Shown here piece after piece: positions 56,282 to 64,000 of a DNA stretch of 64,000 bases (positions are counted from its first letter, which is position 1; each line of letters opens with the position of its first letter). The notes under the pieces are model-generated. The model was not told the origin of the DNA. It saw nothing but the letters and a program-made list of their open reading frames with translations, and made no database searches. The position numbers and the translations under genes are program-made. The stretch is taken from NCBI RefSeq assembly GCF_900258505.1, contig NZ_LT984895.1, forward strand, positions 1,284,616-1,348,615. The letters are read 5' to 3'. The DNA comes from Brachybacterium timonense. Its GTDB lineage: Bacteria > Actinomycetota > Actinomycetes > Actinomycetales > Dermabacteraceae.

Positions 56282-57633
56282 CGTGCGAGCTCCTGTTCGA
56301 TCGAGGCGGTACGCGCTCGGGCGCCGCCGGCGGTCAGCGGGGATGCGGCAGGGCGCGTGTGCGGGACGGGGATGCGCGCGGTCAGGGCGGTCCCTCCGTT
56401 GGGGGCATCCGCGATCTCCAGGCGGCCCCCGGTGGCGCGCACGCGGTCGGTGAGACCCGCGAGGCCTGTCGCGATGCCGTCCCGGTGCACGCGGGCGCCG
56501 CCCCGGCCGTCGTCGGTCACCTGGACCACGAGTTCCTGCTCGGTCTCGCGGAGGGTCACCTCGACGATGACGTGGGAGGCGCCGGAATGCTTGGCGCTGT
56601 TGGTGAGCGCCTCGGCGACGACGAAGTAGGCGACGGCCTCTCGCTCCCGGTCCAGGCGATGCGGGACGTCGACGTCGAGCGAGACGGGGACTGTGCTGCG
56701 GCCGGCCAGGGCGGACAGTGCGGCGTCCAGTCCGCGGTCGGTGAGCACTGCGGGGTGGATGCCGCGGGCGAGCTGACGCAGATCCGTCATCACGGCCTTG
56801 GACTCGGTGTGCGCTTCTTCGAGGAGGGACCGAGCCCGGGCGAGATCGCTGTCGATGGCCGCTTTGGCCAGGCCGATGGTCATCGCGAGAGCCACCAGAC
56901 GCGGCTGCACCCCGTCGTGAAGGTCTCGTTCGATCCGCAGCCGTTCCTGGGCGGCGGCGTCCACCGCCCCCTGCCGCTGGGCGGAGAGCTCATGGACCTG
57001 CTCGCGCAGATCCTCTTCGGAGCCGGAGATCATGGCGGAGGCCAGGCCGCGGTCCGCCATCGCACCGAGGACCACCAGAGCAGGAGCCGCCACGGCCGAT
57101 GCGAGACAGATGAGGCCGAGCGCCCAGTTCGGCACGAAGATGCCGCCGACCACCACCTCGGTCCCGGTCAGCGCGAGCTCGGCGGCGGTCCAGCCGGCCC
57201 ACAGAGCTGTTGCGGCCGCGCCGGTGAAGAGCATGGCGGACAGAGCCGCGGCATGATGATGCAGGACGCCGCGCCAGAATCCCCACGAACCGACCTCCCA
57301 CAGGAGAGTTATCACGCGCCCGAGGAGCCCGGGGCGACGGGAGCGCCGGTGGGAGGGGATGATGATCTCCAGGTCGTGCAGGGCGACCGCACGGTGTCGC
57401 TCAAGCCGCACTGCCAGCAGCATGAGGCAGAGCCACGGGATCAGCAGCAGCACCCCGGCGCCTGCTGCCGGGACGGTGCTCAGCCCGGTCAGCAGCAGGC
57501 TCAGCGAGACCGGGAGCCAGAACACGGGGAATGCACCCCACAGCGGCAGCGCCAGACAGGCCGCGAGAGAGGGCAGCCGACGGCGAGGACGTGTGGCGTC
57601 GGAGGCGAGATCCGTGGGTGGTGGCGAGGTCAT
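56278..57633 (-). CDS. Sensor histidine kinase (HisKA_3 type)
   Basis: The protein is 451 residues. Five to six N-terminal helices precede a coiled coil and the HisKA_3 motif RIERDLHDGVQPRLVALAMTIGLA (phospho-His), then the HATPase N-box AEALTNSAKHSGASHV and G-box DDGRGGARVHRDGIATGLAGLTDRV. TAGGCT lies 6 nt before ATG 57633, so transcription is probably leaderless. The large membrane sensor suggests detection of an envelope signal. Confidence 0.9.
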   Translation of the reverse strand: MTSPPPTDLASDATRPRRRLPSLAACLALPLWGAFPVFWLPVSLSLLLTGLSTVPAAGAGVLLLIPWLCLMLLAVRLERHRAVALHDLEIIIPSHRRSRRPGLLGRVITLLWEVGSWGFWRGVLHHHAAALSAMLFTGAAATALWAGWTAAELALTGTEVVVGGIFVPNWALGLICLASAVAAPALVVLGAMADRGLASAMISGSEEDLREQVHELSAQRQGAVDAAAQERLRIERDLHDGVQPRLVALAMTIGLAKAAIDSDLARARSLLEEAHTESKAVMTDLRQLARGIHPAVLTDRGLDAALSALAGRSTVPVSLDVDVPHRLDREREAVAYFVVAEALTNSAKHSGASHVIVEVTLRETEQELVVQVTDDGRGGARVHRDGIATGLAGLTDRVRATGGRLEIADAPNGGTALTARIPVPHTRPAASPLTAGGARARTASIEQELAR

Positions 57634-57843
57634 GGCTCGAGCCTAGGAGCGCCGTGCTCGTCCACCCACCCGGGGAGCCTCTCGCGCAGAAGGGGGATAT
57701 CCCCCAGAGCCCTGCCGCCGCATCGTCGATGTGCCTGCGCGTCCGCGGGCCCGCGCGCGTGGCTGTCCGGGGGATCGGTCGCGTGCCGAGTATGACACCG
57801 CGCCGGAGCGGCATCCCGCGTCGCCATGCGGTTGAATGGGCCC

Positions 57844-59031
57844 ATGAGCAACGAAGCGAACACCCCGGGAAGCGGATCCATCGACCCGCACTCCGATCAG
57901 GCCGCCCAGCGTGAGGGCACGACCGGTCAGACCATCGACCAGATCGAGCATGTCGAGGAGCGGATCGCGGCTGAGGACGGCCCCTCCCGCGGAACACTGC
58001 GCGACGTCGCTGACTCCCTCGGCATCTCCAGTGCCGTCGCGCTGCGCGCGCTGCGCGGCCACGACGACATCCTGCCCACGCTGAAGGGGCGGGTGCACGA
58101 GGCCGCCGAACGCCTCAACTTCCCGCTCGAGGAGATCGCCGACGAGGCCGATCACCGCGGCGTCGTCGCGGTGCTCGTCAACACGATGCGCAACACCTGG
58201 ATCTCGGATCTGGTGCGCGCGGCCCGTATCGAGCTGACCGCCACCGGACGCAGCGTCGTGGTTGTTCCGACCCGTCGGCGCGTGCCCGAGTATCCGATCG
58301 CCGCAGACACCGACGCCATCGAATCGCTCGTCAAGCTGGACGTTGACGGTTTCCTGACCATCTCCGACCTGCACGACATGGACGCCGTGCTGGAAGCCAC
58401 CGGTGACCGACCGGTTGTGTCGATCGGATGCTCCCGCCAGTTCGTCGGCCGCCTCGACACGGTGCGGATCGACGATGAGGTCGGACAGGGACTGCTCGTT
58501 GACCACCTCGTCGGCCTGGGACACACCGAGATCGCGCATGTGGGCGGCGTCGGCTCGACGCTCGCTCGCGAGCGCGCCGACGCCTTCACCGCCGCCATGC
58601 GCCGCCACGGCCTCGAGTCCACCGCGCGCGTGGAGCCCGCCGACTTCACCGAGCAGGTCGGACTGACAGCCGGGCAGATGCTGCTGCGAGGCAGTCAGGT
58701 TCCCACCGCGATCACCTGCACGAACGATGTGTCCGCGATCGGTGTGCTCTCCGCTGCGCGTGACGCTGGCTACGACGTTCCCAGCCAGCTAGCGGTCGCC
58801 GGGTACGGCAATACCTCACTCGCAGCCTCCGGCATCGCCCAGGTCACCAGCGTGGACCCGAACTCGACCCGGCTCGGTGCGCTCGCCGCCCAGTTCCTGG
58901 TCGAACGTGTCTCCGGGCACGAGGAGGGCGCGCGAGACGTCGCGGTGGCACCGAAGATCGTGGTGCGGCGTTCGACCTCGGCAGGGCCCCGCCCCGCCTC
59001 CACCAAGCGCAAACGGATCACCGTCGACTGA
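57844..59031 (+). CDS. LacI family transcriptional regulator
   Basis: The protein is 395 residues. An unusually long acidic N-terminal extension of about 55 residues precedes the LacI HTH (TLRDVADSLGISSAVALRALRGHDDI), hinge (AAERLNFPLEEI) and periplasmic-binding-protein-like domain (GVVAVLVNTMRNTWISDLVRA, VVSIGCSRQF, AITCTNDVSAIGVLSAARDAGYDVPSQLAVAGYGNT). Its effector is probably a sugar, but no adjacent target operon is evident. Confidence 0.87.
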   Translation: MSNEANTPGSGSIDPHSDQAAQREGTTGQTIDQIEHVEERIAAEDGPSRGTLRDVADSLGISSAVALRALRGHDDILPTLKGRVHEAAERLNFPLEEIADEADHRGVVAVLVNTMRNTWISDLVRAARIELTATGRSVVVVPTRRRVPEYPIAADTDAIESLVKLDVDGFLTISDLHDMDAVLEATGDRPVVSIGCSRQFVGRLDTVRIDDEVGQGLLVDHLVGLGHTEIAHVGGVGSTLARERADAFTAAMRRHGLESTARVEPADFTEQVGLTAGQMLLRGSQVPTAITCTNDVSAIGVLSAARDAGYDVPSQLAVAGYGNTSLAASGIAQVTSVDPNSTRLGALAAQFLVERVSGHEEGARDVAVAPKIVVRRSTSAGPRPASTKRKRITVD

Positions 59032-59134
59032 CGTCCAGAGCGGCGGAGAAAGGCGGGCCCTGCGTGATCAGCTCGGCTGAATTCCATCGTGCGTGTAGTC
59101 GTAAGCGGCCCCGTGCCTGCGATAGGCTCCGACC

Positions 59135-59617
59135 ATGATCAACACCACGAACGAGCCGAGCACCCCGCCGACTCAGCGGTCGATCGGTGAGCTCGTCCAG
59201 TCCATCCGTGATGAGCTCCTCGGCGTCGTCCACCATGAGATCGACATCGCGAAGAAGGAGCTCACCGCCCTCGCGATCAAAGCCGGGATCATCGCCGCCT
59301 GCGCTGCGGTGCTGCTGTTCCTGCTGCTGTCTGCCTGGGTCATGCTGCTGTTCGCCGCTGCGACCGGCCTGGAAGCTGCAGGCCTACCGCTCTGGGCCGG
59401 TTACCTCATCGTCGCCGGCGTGTTCATCGTGCTGGGCCTTGTGGCTGGCCTCGTCGCCTTCCTCGTGTCCAAGCGGCTGAAGGCGCCTGAGGTGACCATC
59501 GAGACCGCCCAGAGCGCTGTCCAGGCCGTTCAGGGCAAGCGCCGTTCCAACACCGTCTCCTACGACGACACGTTCGAGGAGCTCTACGGCAAAAAGGTGA
59601 GCGCCCGCACCGAGTGA
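59135..59617 (+). CDS. Phage holin superfamily III-like membrane protein
   Basis: The protein is 160 residues. An amphipathic helix (IGELVQSIRDELLGVVHHEIDIAKKELTALAI) precedes two membrane helices (AGIIAACAAVLLFLLLSAWVMLLFAAATGL and LWAGYLIVAGVFIVLGLVAGLVAFLV) and a polar tail. This is the actinobacterial PF07332-type holin-superfamily pattern and is usually not phage-derived. TAGGCT lies 6 nt before the ATG (leaderless). Confidence 0.78.
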   Translation: MINTTNEPSTPPTQRSIGELVQSIRDELLGVVHHEIDIAKKELTALAIKAGIIAACAAVLLFLLLSAWVMLLFAAATGLEAAGLPLWAGYLIVAGVFIVLGLVAGLVAFLVSKRLKAPEVTIETAQSAVQAVQGKRRSNTVSYDDTFEELYGKKVSARTE

Positions 59618-59662
59618 CGCCGCCGATCCCAGGCTGGGCCTCAGGCGACGTACCCTTACAGG

Positions 59663-61105
59663 GTGACTCTCCACCTGCACGACACCGCTACCCGCACGAC
59701 GACACCGCTGATCCCGGTCCGTGAAGGGGCGGTGTCGCTGTATGTCTGTGGTCCAACCACCCAGGGGGCACCGCATCTGGGCCACCTGCGCACCTTCCTG
59801 GCTTTTGACGTGCTCGTGCGCTGGCTCGAACGCAGCGGCTACACCGTCACGCATGTGCGCAACGTCACAGACATCGACGACAAGATCCTCGCCAAGTCCG
59901 CGGAGGCTGGAGCTGAATGGTGGGCGTGGTCGCTGCGATTCGAGCGCGAGTTCCACGACGTGCTCGACCGCCTGGGCAACCGCCGCCCCACCTATGAGCC
60001 GCGCGCCACCGGGCACGTGCCGGAGATGATCGCCTTCATGGGGCGCCTGATTGACCGCGGCCACGCCTATGCCGACGGCAACGGGTCGGTCTACTTCGAC
60101 GTCGCGAGTTTCCCCGAGTACGGGGCACTCACCCGCCAGTCACTCGAGGACATGCATGACGCCGGGGAGGAGATGGAGCCCGGCAAGCGCGACCGCCGCG
60201 ACTTCGCCCTGTGGAAAGCTGCCAAACCCACCGAGCCCGGCACCGCCTCGTGGGACACCCCCTACGGTCGCGGCAGGCCCGGCTGGCATCTTGAATGCTC
60301 CGCCATGAGCCACAAGTACCTGGGGGAGACCTTCGACATTCACGCCGGCGGCCTCGACCTGCGCTTCCCGCATCACGAAAATGAGCAGGCGCAGTCGCGT
60401 GCTGCCGGCTACGGCTTCGCACAGCGGTGGATGCACTCCGGTGTGCTTACCGTGGACGGTCTGAAGATGGGCAAGAGCCTCGACAATTTCGTCACCGCCG
60501 CCCGCGCACTGGCTGACCACCCCACCCCTGCTGTGCGTCTGGCCCTGGTCAGCGGTCACTACCGGGCCACCGTCGAGTACAACGACCGCGCGCTGCGTGA
60601 AGCAGAGGTGGTGTGGGAGCGATTCACCGCCACCACGCGCCGTGCGGCTGAACTGCTGGGGGGCCACCCCTTGGCTGCGGCCGACGCCGATCTGAGCACT
60701 GCGCAGCTGCCGCAAGCCTTCCGGGACGCGATGGATGATGACCTCGCCGTTCCCGAGGCCCTTGCTGTGATCCACCGCCAGCAGGCTGCGCTGAATTCCG
60801 CGCTCGCCGCCGACTCGTCGACAGAAGACATCGCCATGGCCCTGGGCGCGTTGCGCGGCATGCTCGACGTACTGGGCCTGGACCCGCTTGGCACGCAGTG
60901 GGCGGGCGCGTCCGACGGGGCCGTAGGCGCCGAGCGCGAGGCCCTCGATGCCCTGATCCGCGCGCAGCTCGCCGCGCGCGCAGCAGCGCGGGCAGAGAAA
61001 GACTGGCCTCGTGCCGACGCTATCCGTGATGCCCTCGCGGAGGCTGGCATTCAGGTCGAGGACGGCCCCGACGGGGCCCGATGGACCCTCACCCACCACG
61101 CCTGA
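59663..61105 (+). CDS. cysS: Cysteine-tRNA ligase
   Basis: The protein is 480 residues. The HIGH motif appears as APHLGHLRTF with YVCGPTTQG before it, and the KMSKS motif as GLKMGKSLDNF. Zinc ligands include the Cys of CGPT, the HLECSAM Cys and the LRFPHHENE His pair. GTG 59663 lies 6 nt after TACCCT, another leaderless start. It charges tRNA-Cys. The rlmB-like gene follows closely, as in many actinobacteria. Confidence 0.95.
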   Translation: MTLHLHDTATRTTTPLIPVREGAVSLYVCGPTTQGAPHLGHLRTFLAFDVLVRWLERSGYTVTHVRNVTDIDDKILAKSAEAGAEWWAWSLRFEREFHDVLDRLGNRRPTYEPRATGHVPEMIAFMGRLIDRGHAYADGNGSVYFDVASFPEYGALTRQSLEDMHDAGEEMEPGKRDRRDFALWKAAKPTEPGTASWDTPYGRGRPGWHLECSAMSHKYLGETFDIHAGGLDLRFPHHENEQAQSRAAGYGFAQRWMHSGVLTVDGLKMGKSLDNFVTAARALADHPTPAVRLALVSGHYRATVEYNDRALREAEVVWERFTATTRRAAELLGGHPLAAADADLSTAQLPQAFRDAMDDDLAVPEALAVIHRQQAALNSALAADSSTEDIAMALGALRGMLDVLGLDPLGTQWAGASDGAVGAEREALDALIRAQLAARAAARAEKDWPRADAIRDALAEAGIQVEDGPDGARWTLTHHA

Positions 61106-61116
61106 GGAGGTCGACT

Positions 61117-62067
61117 ATGGCAGGCAACTCGTCTCGCCGCGGTGCGGTGCGCCGCGGACGCAAAGGCGCGAGCGTCGGTTCCGGTGGTGTGCGTCGCCGC
61201 GCCCTCGAAGGCAAGGGACCCACGCCCAAGGCGGAGGACCGGCCCGGGCACAAGGCCTATAAAGGCGGTGCTGGTACGGCGACACGTCGCGGCCGCACCG
61301 GGGCGCGTACCGGCGGCACCGAGCAGGTCGCCGGCCGTAACGCTGTGCTGGAGGCCTTGCGCGAGGACGTGCCGGCGACCTCGCTCTCCGTGCAGGCAGG
61401 CATCGACATGGACGAGAGGGTGGGCGAGATTCTGCGTCTTGCAGGGGCGCGCCGTCTACCGGTCACGGAAGTCTCCCGCACCGACTTGGACCGGCTCACC
61501 GATCGTGCGGTGCACCAAGGGGTGGCGCTCGCTGTGCCGCCGTATGAGTACGCGAGCGTGGATGAGCTGCTGGAGCAGGCGCAGAACGCTTTCGAGACCC
61601 CGCTGCTGGTGGCGCTCGACGGTATCACCGACCCTCGAAACCTGGGCGCGGTGCTGCGTAGCGCTGACGCGTTCGGCGCCCACGGGGTGATCATCCCGCA
61701 GCGGCGCAGCGCGTCCATGACCGCGAGCGTGTGGAAAGTCGCGGCCGGTGCTGCTGGACGGGTGCGTGTCGCCCAGGTCACGAACCTCAACCGCACCCTC
61801 ACGGACCTGACATCCCGCGGTGTGTTCGCTGTGGGGCTCGACGCCGGCGGGGACGTCTCCAGCCGGAACATCGAGCTGGCCACCGAACCGTTGGTCATCG
61901 TCGTCGGCGCCGAGGGACGGGGACTGTCCCGGCTGACGCGCGAGAGATGCGATCAGATCGTGTCGATTCCCATGACCGGCCGCACCGAGTCGCTCAACGC
62001 CTCGGTTGCAGCGGCGCTCGTGCTGTATGAAGTCGCCGGCGTGCGCGCCGAACGCGGCCGCGGCTGA
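61117..62067 (+). CDS. rlmB: SpoU-family 23S rRNA 2'-O-methyltransferase (RlmB-like)
   Basis: The protein is 316 residues. A basic Gly/Arg-rich N-terminus of about 70 residues is followed by an L30e-like substrate-binding domain and the SpoU knot: VALDGITDPRNLGAVLRSADAFGAHGVIIP (motif 1), IVVGAEGRGLSRLTRERCD (motif 2) and VSIPMTGRTESLNASVAAALVLYE (motif 3). It methylates a 23S rRNA G2251-type site by family. GAGGAGG lies 6 nt before ATG 61117, 11 bp after cysS. Confidence 0.9.
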   Translation: MAGNSSRRGAVRRGRKGASVGSGGVRRRALEGKGPTPKAEDRPGHKAYKGGAGTATRRGRTGARTGGTEQVAGRNAVLEALREDVPATSLSVQAGIDMDERVGEILRLAGARRLPVTEVSRTDLDRLTDRAVHQGVALAVPPYEYASVDELLEQAQNAFETPLLVALDGITDPRNLGAVLRSADAFGAHGVIIPQRRSASMTASVWKVAAGAAGRVRVAQVTNLNRTLTDLTSRGVFAVGLDAGGDVSSRNIELATEPLVIVVGAEGRGLSRLTRERCDQIVSIPMTGRTESLNASVAAALVLYEVAGVRAERGRG

Positions 62068-62155
62068 GGTCCGTGCAGCGGGCGCTTCGCACGCAAGCTG
62101 CGGTGTGCCGCTGCATGTGGGCACCCCGGACCGGCTTGAAGCGGTTGCCGGAAAC

Positions 62156-63397
62156 TCAGCTCTCCACGATCGGAAGCGCGGACGTCTCCGTGGTCACGAG
62201 CGAGCGCTCGTCGGGACGATGCTTGAGCTGCGTATCGATGTAGTCCTGCACAGTCGCTGACAGCGGCACATCCCGCTGCTCACGCTCGGAGAGAAACCAC
62301 TTGTGCTCGAGTACTTCGTGGAAGAACTCCGGTGGCTCCAGCTTCGCGCGCATCGACCGCGGAATGGCCCGCACCACCGGTTCATACACAGTCTGCAGCC
62401 ACTCGTGAGCGACGAACTCTTCGTCCTCGGCTTGCTGGTCGGTGGCGGCACGGAACTGGTCCAGATCGTTCAGCAGCCTGCGCGCCTGGTTCTCCTGCGC
62501 ATCGATACCGGTCAGACGCATAAGTCGACGCGAATGGTGCCCCGCGTCGACCACCTTCGGCATGATCGACACAGACGTGCCATCCAGGTCGGTGGTGATC
62601 TCCAATTCGGCGACGTCGAAGCCGAGCTCGTTCAGATGCTCGATTCGGGCCGCGACACGCCAGCGCTCGTCGACCGAGAAGCTCTCCTTCTCGGTGAGAG
62701 CGGCCCACAGACCCTCGTACCGCTCCACGAGAGCGTCGCCCACGGAGACTGCGTCGAGCTCCGGGTCGATCAGTTCACCGGATTGCAGGTCCATCAGCTC
62801 ACCGATGATGTTTGTGCGGGCCAGATCCAGATCGTAGGCGCGCTGACCCGCGCTGAGCTGCTCATGCAAGGAGCCGGTCTCCACGTCCACCAGGTAGGCG
62901 GCAAAAGCCCCAGCATCGCGGCGGAACAGCGTGTTCGACAGTGAGACGTCACCCCAATAGAAGCCCTCCAGGTGGAGCCGCACCAGCAGGACAGCCAGCG
63001 CATCGAGCAGACGATGCGCGGTGTCTTCGCGCGAAACCTGACTGAAGACCGCGCGATAGGGCAGCGAGAAGGACAGATGCCGAGTGATGAGCACTGAGTC
63101 CAGCGGATCGCCGCTGCGGTCCGTGCGCCCGGAGATCACCGCGAACGGCTCGACACACGGGATACCCAGCCGGCCCAGCACACGCAGCATCTCGTACTCG
63201 CGTCGCGCCAGGGCCTGATCGATCTCCTTGAGGGCGAGCACACGACCGGACACGCGTACGAAGCGGACAACGTGCCGGGAGATGCCGCGCGGCAGAGCAG
63301 CGAGGATCGACTCGGGCCACTCCTCCAACGGCAGGTCCCACGGCAGGTCAAGCAGCGCGGGGTCCGCGCGCGATGCCGTGATCTCCAGAGGTGCCAT
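62156..63397 (-). CDS. DUF4032 domain protein with LPS-kinase-like N-terminus
   Basis: The protein is 413 residues. A kinase-like N-lobe (VLALKEIDQALARREYEML), hinge (VLITRHLSFSLP) and catalytic loop (LHLEGFYWGDVSLSNTLFRRD, with DVE) are followed by the DUF4032 C-terminal region ending DVPLSATVQDYIDTQLKHRP. It is widespread in actinobacteria, and the role is unknown. ATG 63397 was chosen because upstream in-frame codons are not protein-like. Confidence 0.82.
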   Translation of the reverse strand: MAPLEITASRADPALLDLPWDLPLEEWPESILAALPRGISRHVVRFVRVSGRVLALKEIDQALARREYEMLRVLGRLGIPCVEPFAVISGRTDRSGDPLDSVLITRHLSFSLPYRAVFSQVSREDTAHRLLDALAVLLVRLHLEGFYWGDVSLSNTLFRRDAGAFAAYLVDVETGSLHEQLSAGQRAYDLDLARTNIIGELMDLQSGELIDPELDAVSVGDALVERYEGLWAALTEKESFSVDERWRVAARIEHLNELGFDVAELEITTDLDGTSVSIMPKVVDAGHHSRRLMRLTGIDAQENQARRLLNDLDQFRAATDQQAEDEEFVAHEWLQTVYEPVVRAIPRSMRAKLEPPEFFHEVLEHKWFLSEREQRDVPLSATVQDYIDTQLKHRPDERSLVTTETSALPIVES

Positions 63398-63503
63398 TGC
63401 TCTATTCTGCCCCGTCTGCATCGCGCGGTGCACGAGATGCCACCGGGAGCGGCACAGATGCGTTCTCGCTCACGCGATCGGTCGTCAGTGTCGAGGATGC
63501 GCC

Positions 63504-63536
63504 GACGGGCGCCCGGCCAGCGGCCGGACGCCCGTC
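63504..63536 (-). terminator. Terminator hairpin after the sugar-ABC ATPase gene
   Basis: An outer stem GACGGGCG / CGCCCGTC encloses an inner CCGGCC / GGCCGG stem. It lies just past the ATPase stop on the minus strand. Confidence 0.6.
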
Positions 63537-63551
63537 GAACGAATGCGGCTA

Positions 63552-64000
63552 TCAGTCGCCCAGGCGGGCGCCATTGGCCACGTCGAACAGGTGCAGGTGG
63601 CCTTCCTTCGGACGGAAGTGCACCGTCTCACCCTTCATGGGAGGACGGCGGCCGTCCACACGCGCGATGATCGGCGCGGAGGTCTCGTCGGAGCCAGCGA
63701 GGCGGCCGTACACGTATGCGTCAGCGCCAAGCTCCTCGACCACGTCGACCTCCACCGCGAGGCCCTGGCCTTCGCTGACCAGATCGAGATCCTCGGGGCG
63801 CACGCCCACAGTCACGGAGGACTCGTTGGTGTCCGAGAGGGTGGAGCGGTCCACAGGCAGCACCGTGCCCCCGAACTGGACGCCCTGATCGGAGAGCTTC
63901 TGCTCGATGAGGTTCATCGCCGGCGAACCGATGAAGCCAGCCACGAACACGTTGTTCGGGTGGTCGTACATGCGGCGCGGCGAGTCGACCTGCTGCAGCA
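63552..64000 (-). CDS. Sugar ABC transporter ATP-binding protein (MsiK/UgpC-like), C-terminal part
   Basis: The visible 149 codons contain the end of the NBD (LQQVDSPRRMYDHPNNVFVAGFIGSPAMNL) and the MalK-type regulatory OB-fold domain (SVTVGVRPEDLDLVSEG, PIIARVDGRRPPMKGETVHFRP and LHLFDVANG). The 5' end lies beyond the window. Such ATPases often serve several sugar importers, and this one could energise the permeases at 38609-40520. Confidence 0.88.
   Translation of the reverse strand, partial: LQQVDSPRRMYDHPNNVFVAGFIGSPAMNLIEQKLSDQGVQFGGTVLPVDRSTLSDTNESSVTVGVRPEDLDLVSEGQGLAVEVDVVEELGADAYVYGRLAGSDETSAPIIARVDGRRPPMKGETVHFRPKEGHLHLFDVANGARLGD

Noticed and set aside
63504-63536. A possible attenuator or riboswitch after the DUF4032 gene.
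   Set aside because: The hairpin lies just past the ABC ATPase stop and is explained as its terminator.

Overview
The window is a high-GC actinobacterial contig, most like Micrococcales/Dermabacteraceae (Brachybacterium-like). This rests on GC-rich codon use, an HspR-type (HAIR) box before clpB, WXG100-like proteins, DUF4032, PepD-type C69 peptidase, and many start codons about 6 nt after a TAnnnT -10 box (leaderless genes). The species call is inference. No tRNA, rRNA or CRISPR array was seen.

Bases 1-70 look like a degraded sequencing-library adapter, so position 1 is probably a contig end. Bases 71-6224 carry a cut-off PQQ-propeller fragment, an AAA ATPase/Toprim-like pair (candidate anti-phage module), a C69 dipeptidase, a helicase remnant, a lipoprotein and a WXG100-like protein. 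Bases 6357-19662 are an IS-rich island. A 2,425-bp unit (5' part of an IS3 plus an IS30) occurs twice in inverted orientation. The right copy is split by an ISL3 element. The units enclose a 6.76-kb cassette of visibly lower GC: a 33-codon ORF, a DXD glycosyltransferase, two ABC exporter half-transporters with complementary degenerate ATP sites, a nucleoside 2-deoxyribosyltransferase-like gene broken by an in-frame stop, and a kinase-like gene cut by IS30. I read it as a decaying export or biosynthetic cluster.

Bases 19862-49600 are mostly housekeeping: glutamine amidotransferases, deoD, an MFS transporter, a YciO-like protein, a low-molecular-weight phosphatase, an amidase, an S4-domain protein, a PrsW-like protease, clpB, leuS, a sugar ABC operon with a divergent ROK regulator, panD, a DEAD-box helicase, sdaA and acsA. 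leuS is preceded by a leader peptide with four consecutive Leu codons, a terminator and complementary arms, which fits transcription attenuation.

At 49620 a roughly 4.9-kb element has entered acsA. It supplied a new 3' end for the gene; the displaced original 3' end lies at 54512-54817. The element carries a replication-relaxation-like gene with an iteron-like upstream region, a small membrane protein, some mosaic cargo, an IS3-family element, and a serine recombinase cut short by that IS, so it is probably immobile. Bases 54801-64000 return to chromosome: a two-component operon with a DUF4097-like target, a LacI regulator, a holin-superfamily protein, cysS, an RlmB-type methyltransferase, a DUF4032 protein and the end of a sugar-ABC ATPase gene that runs off the window.
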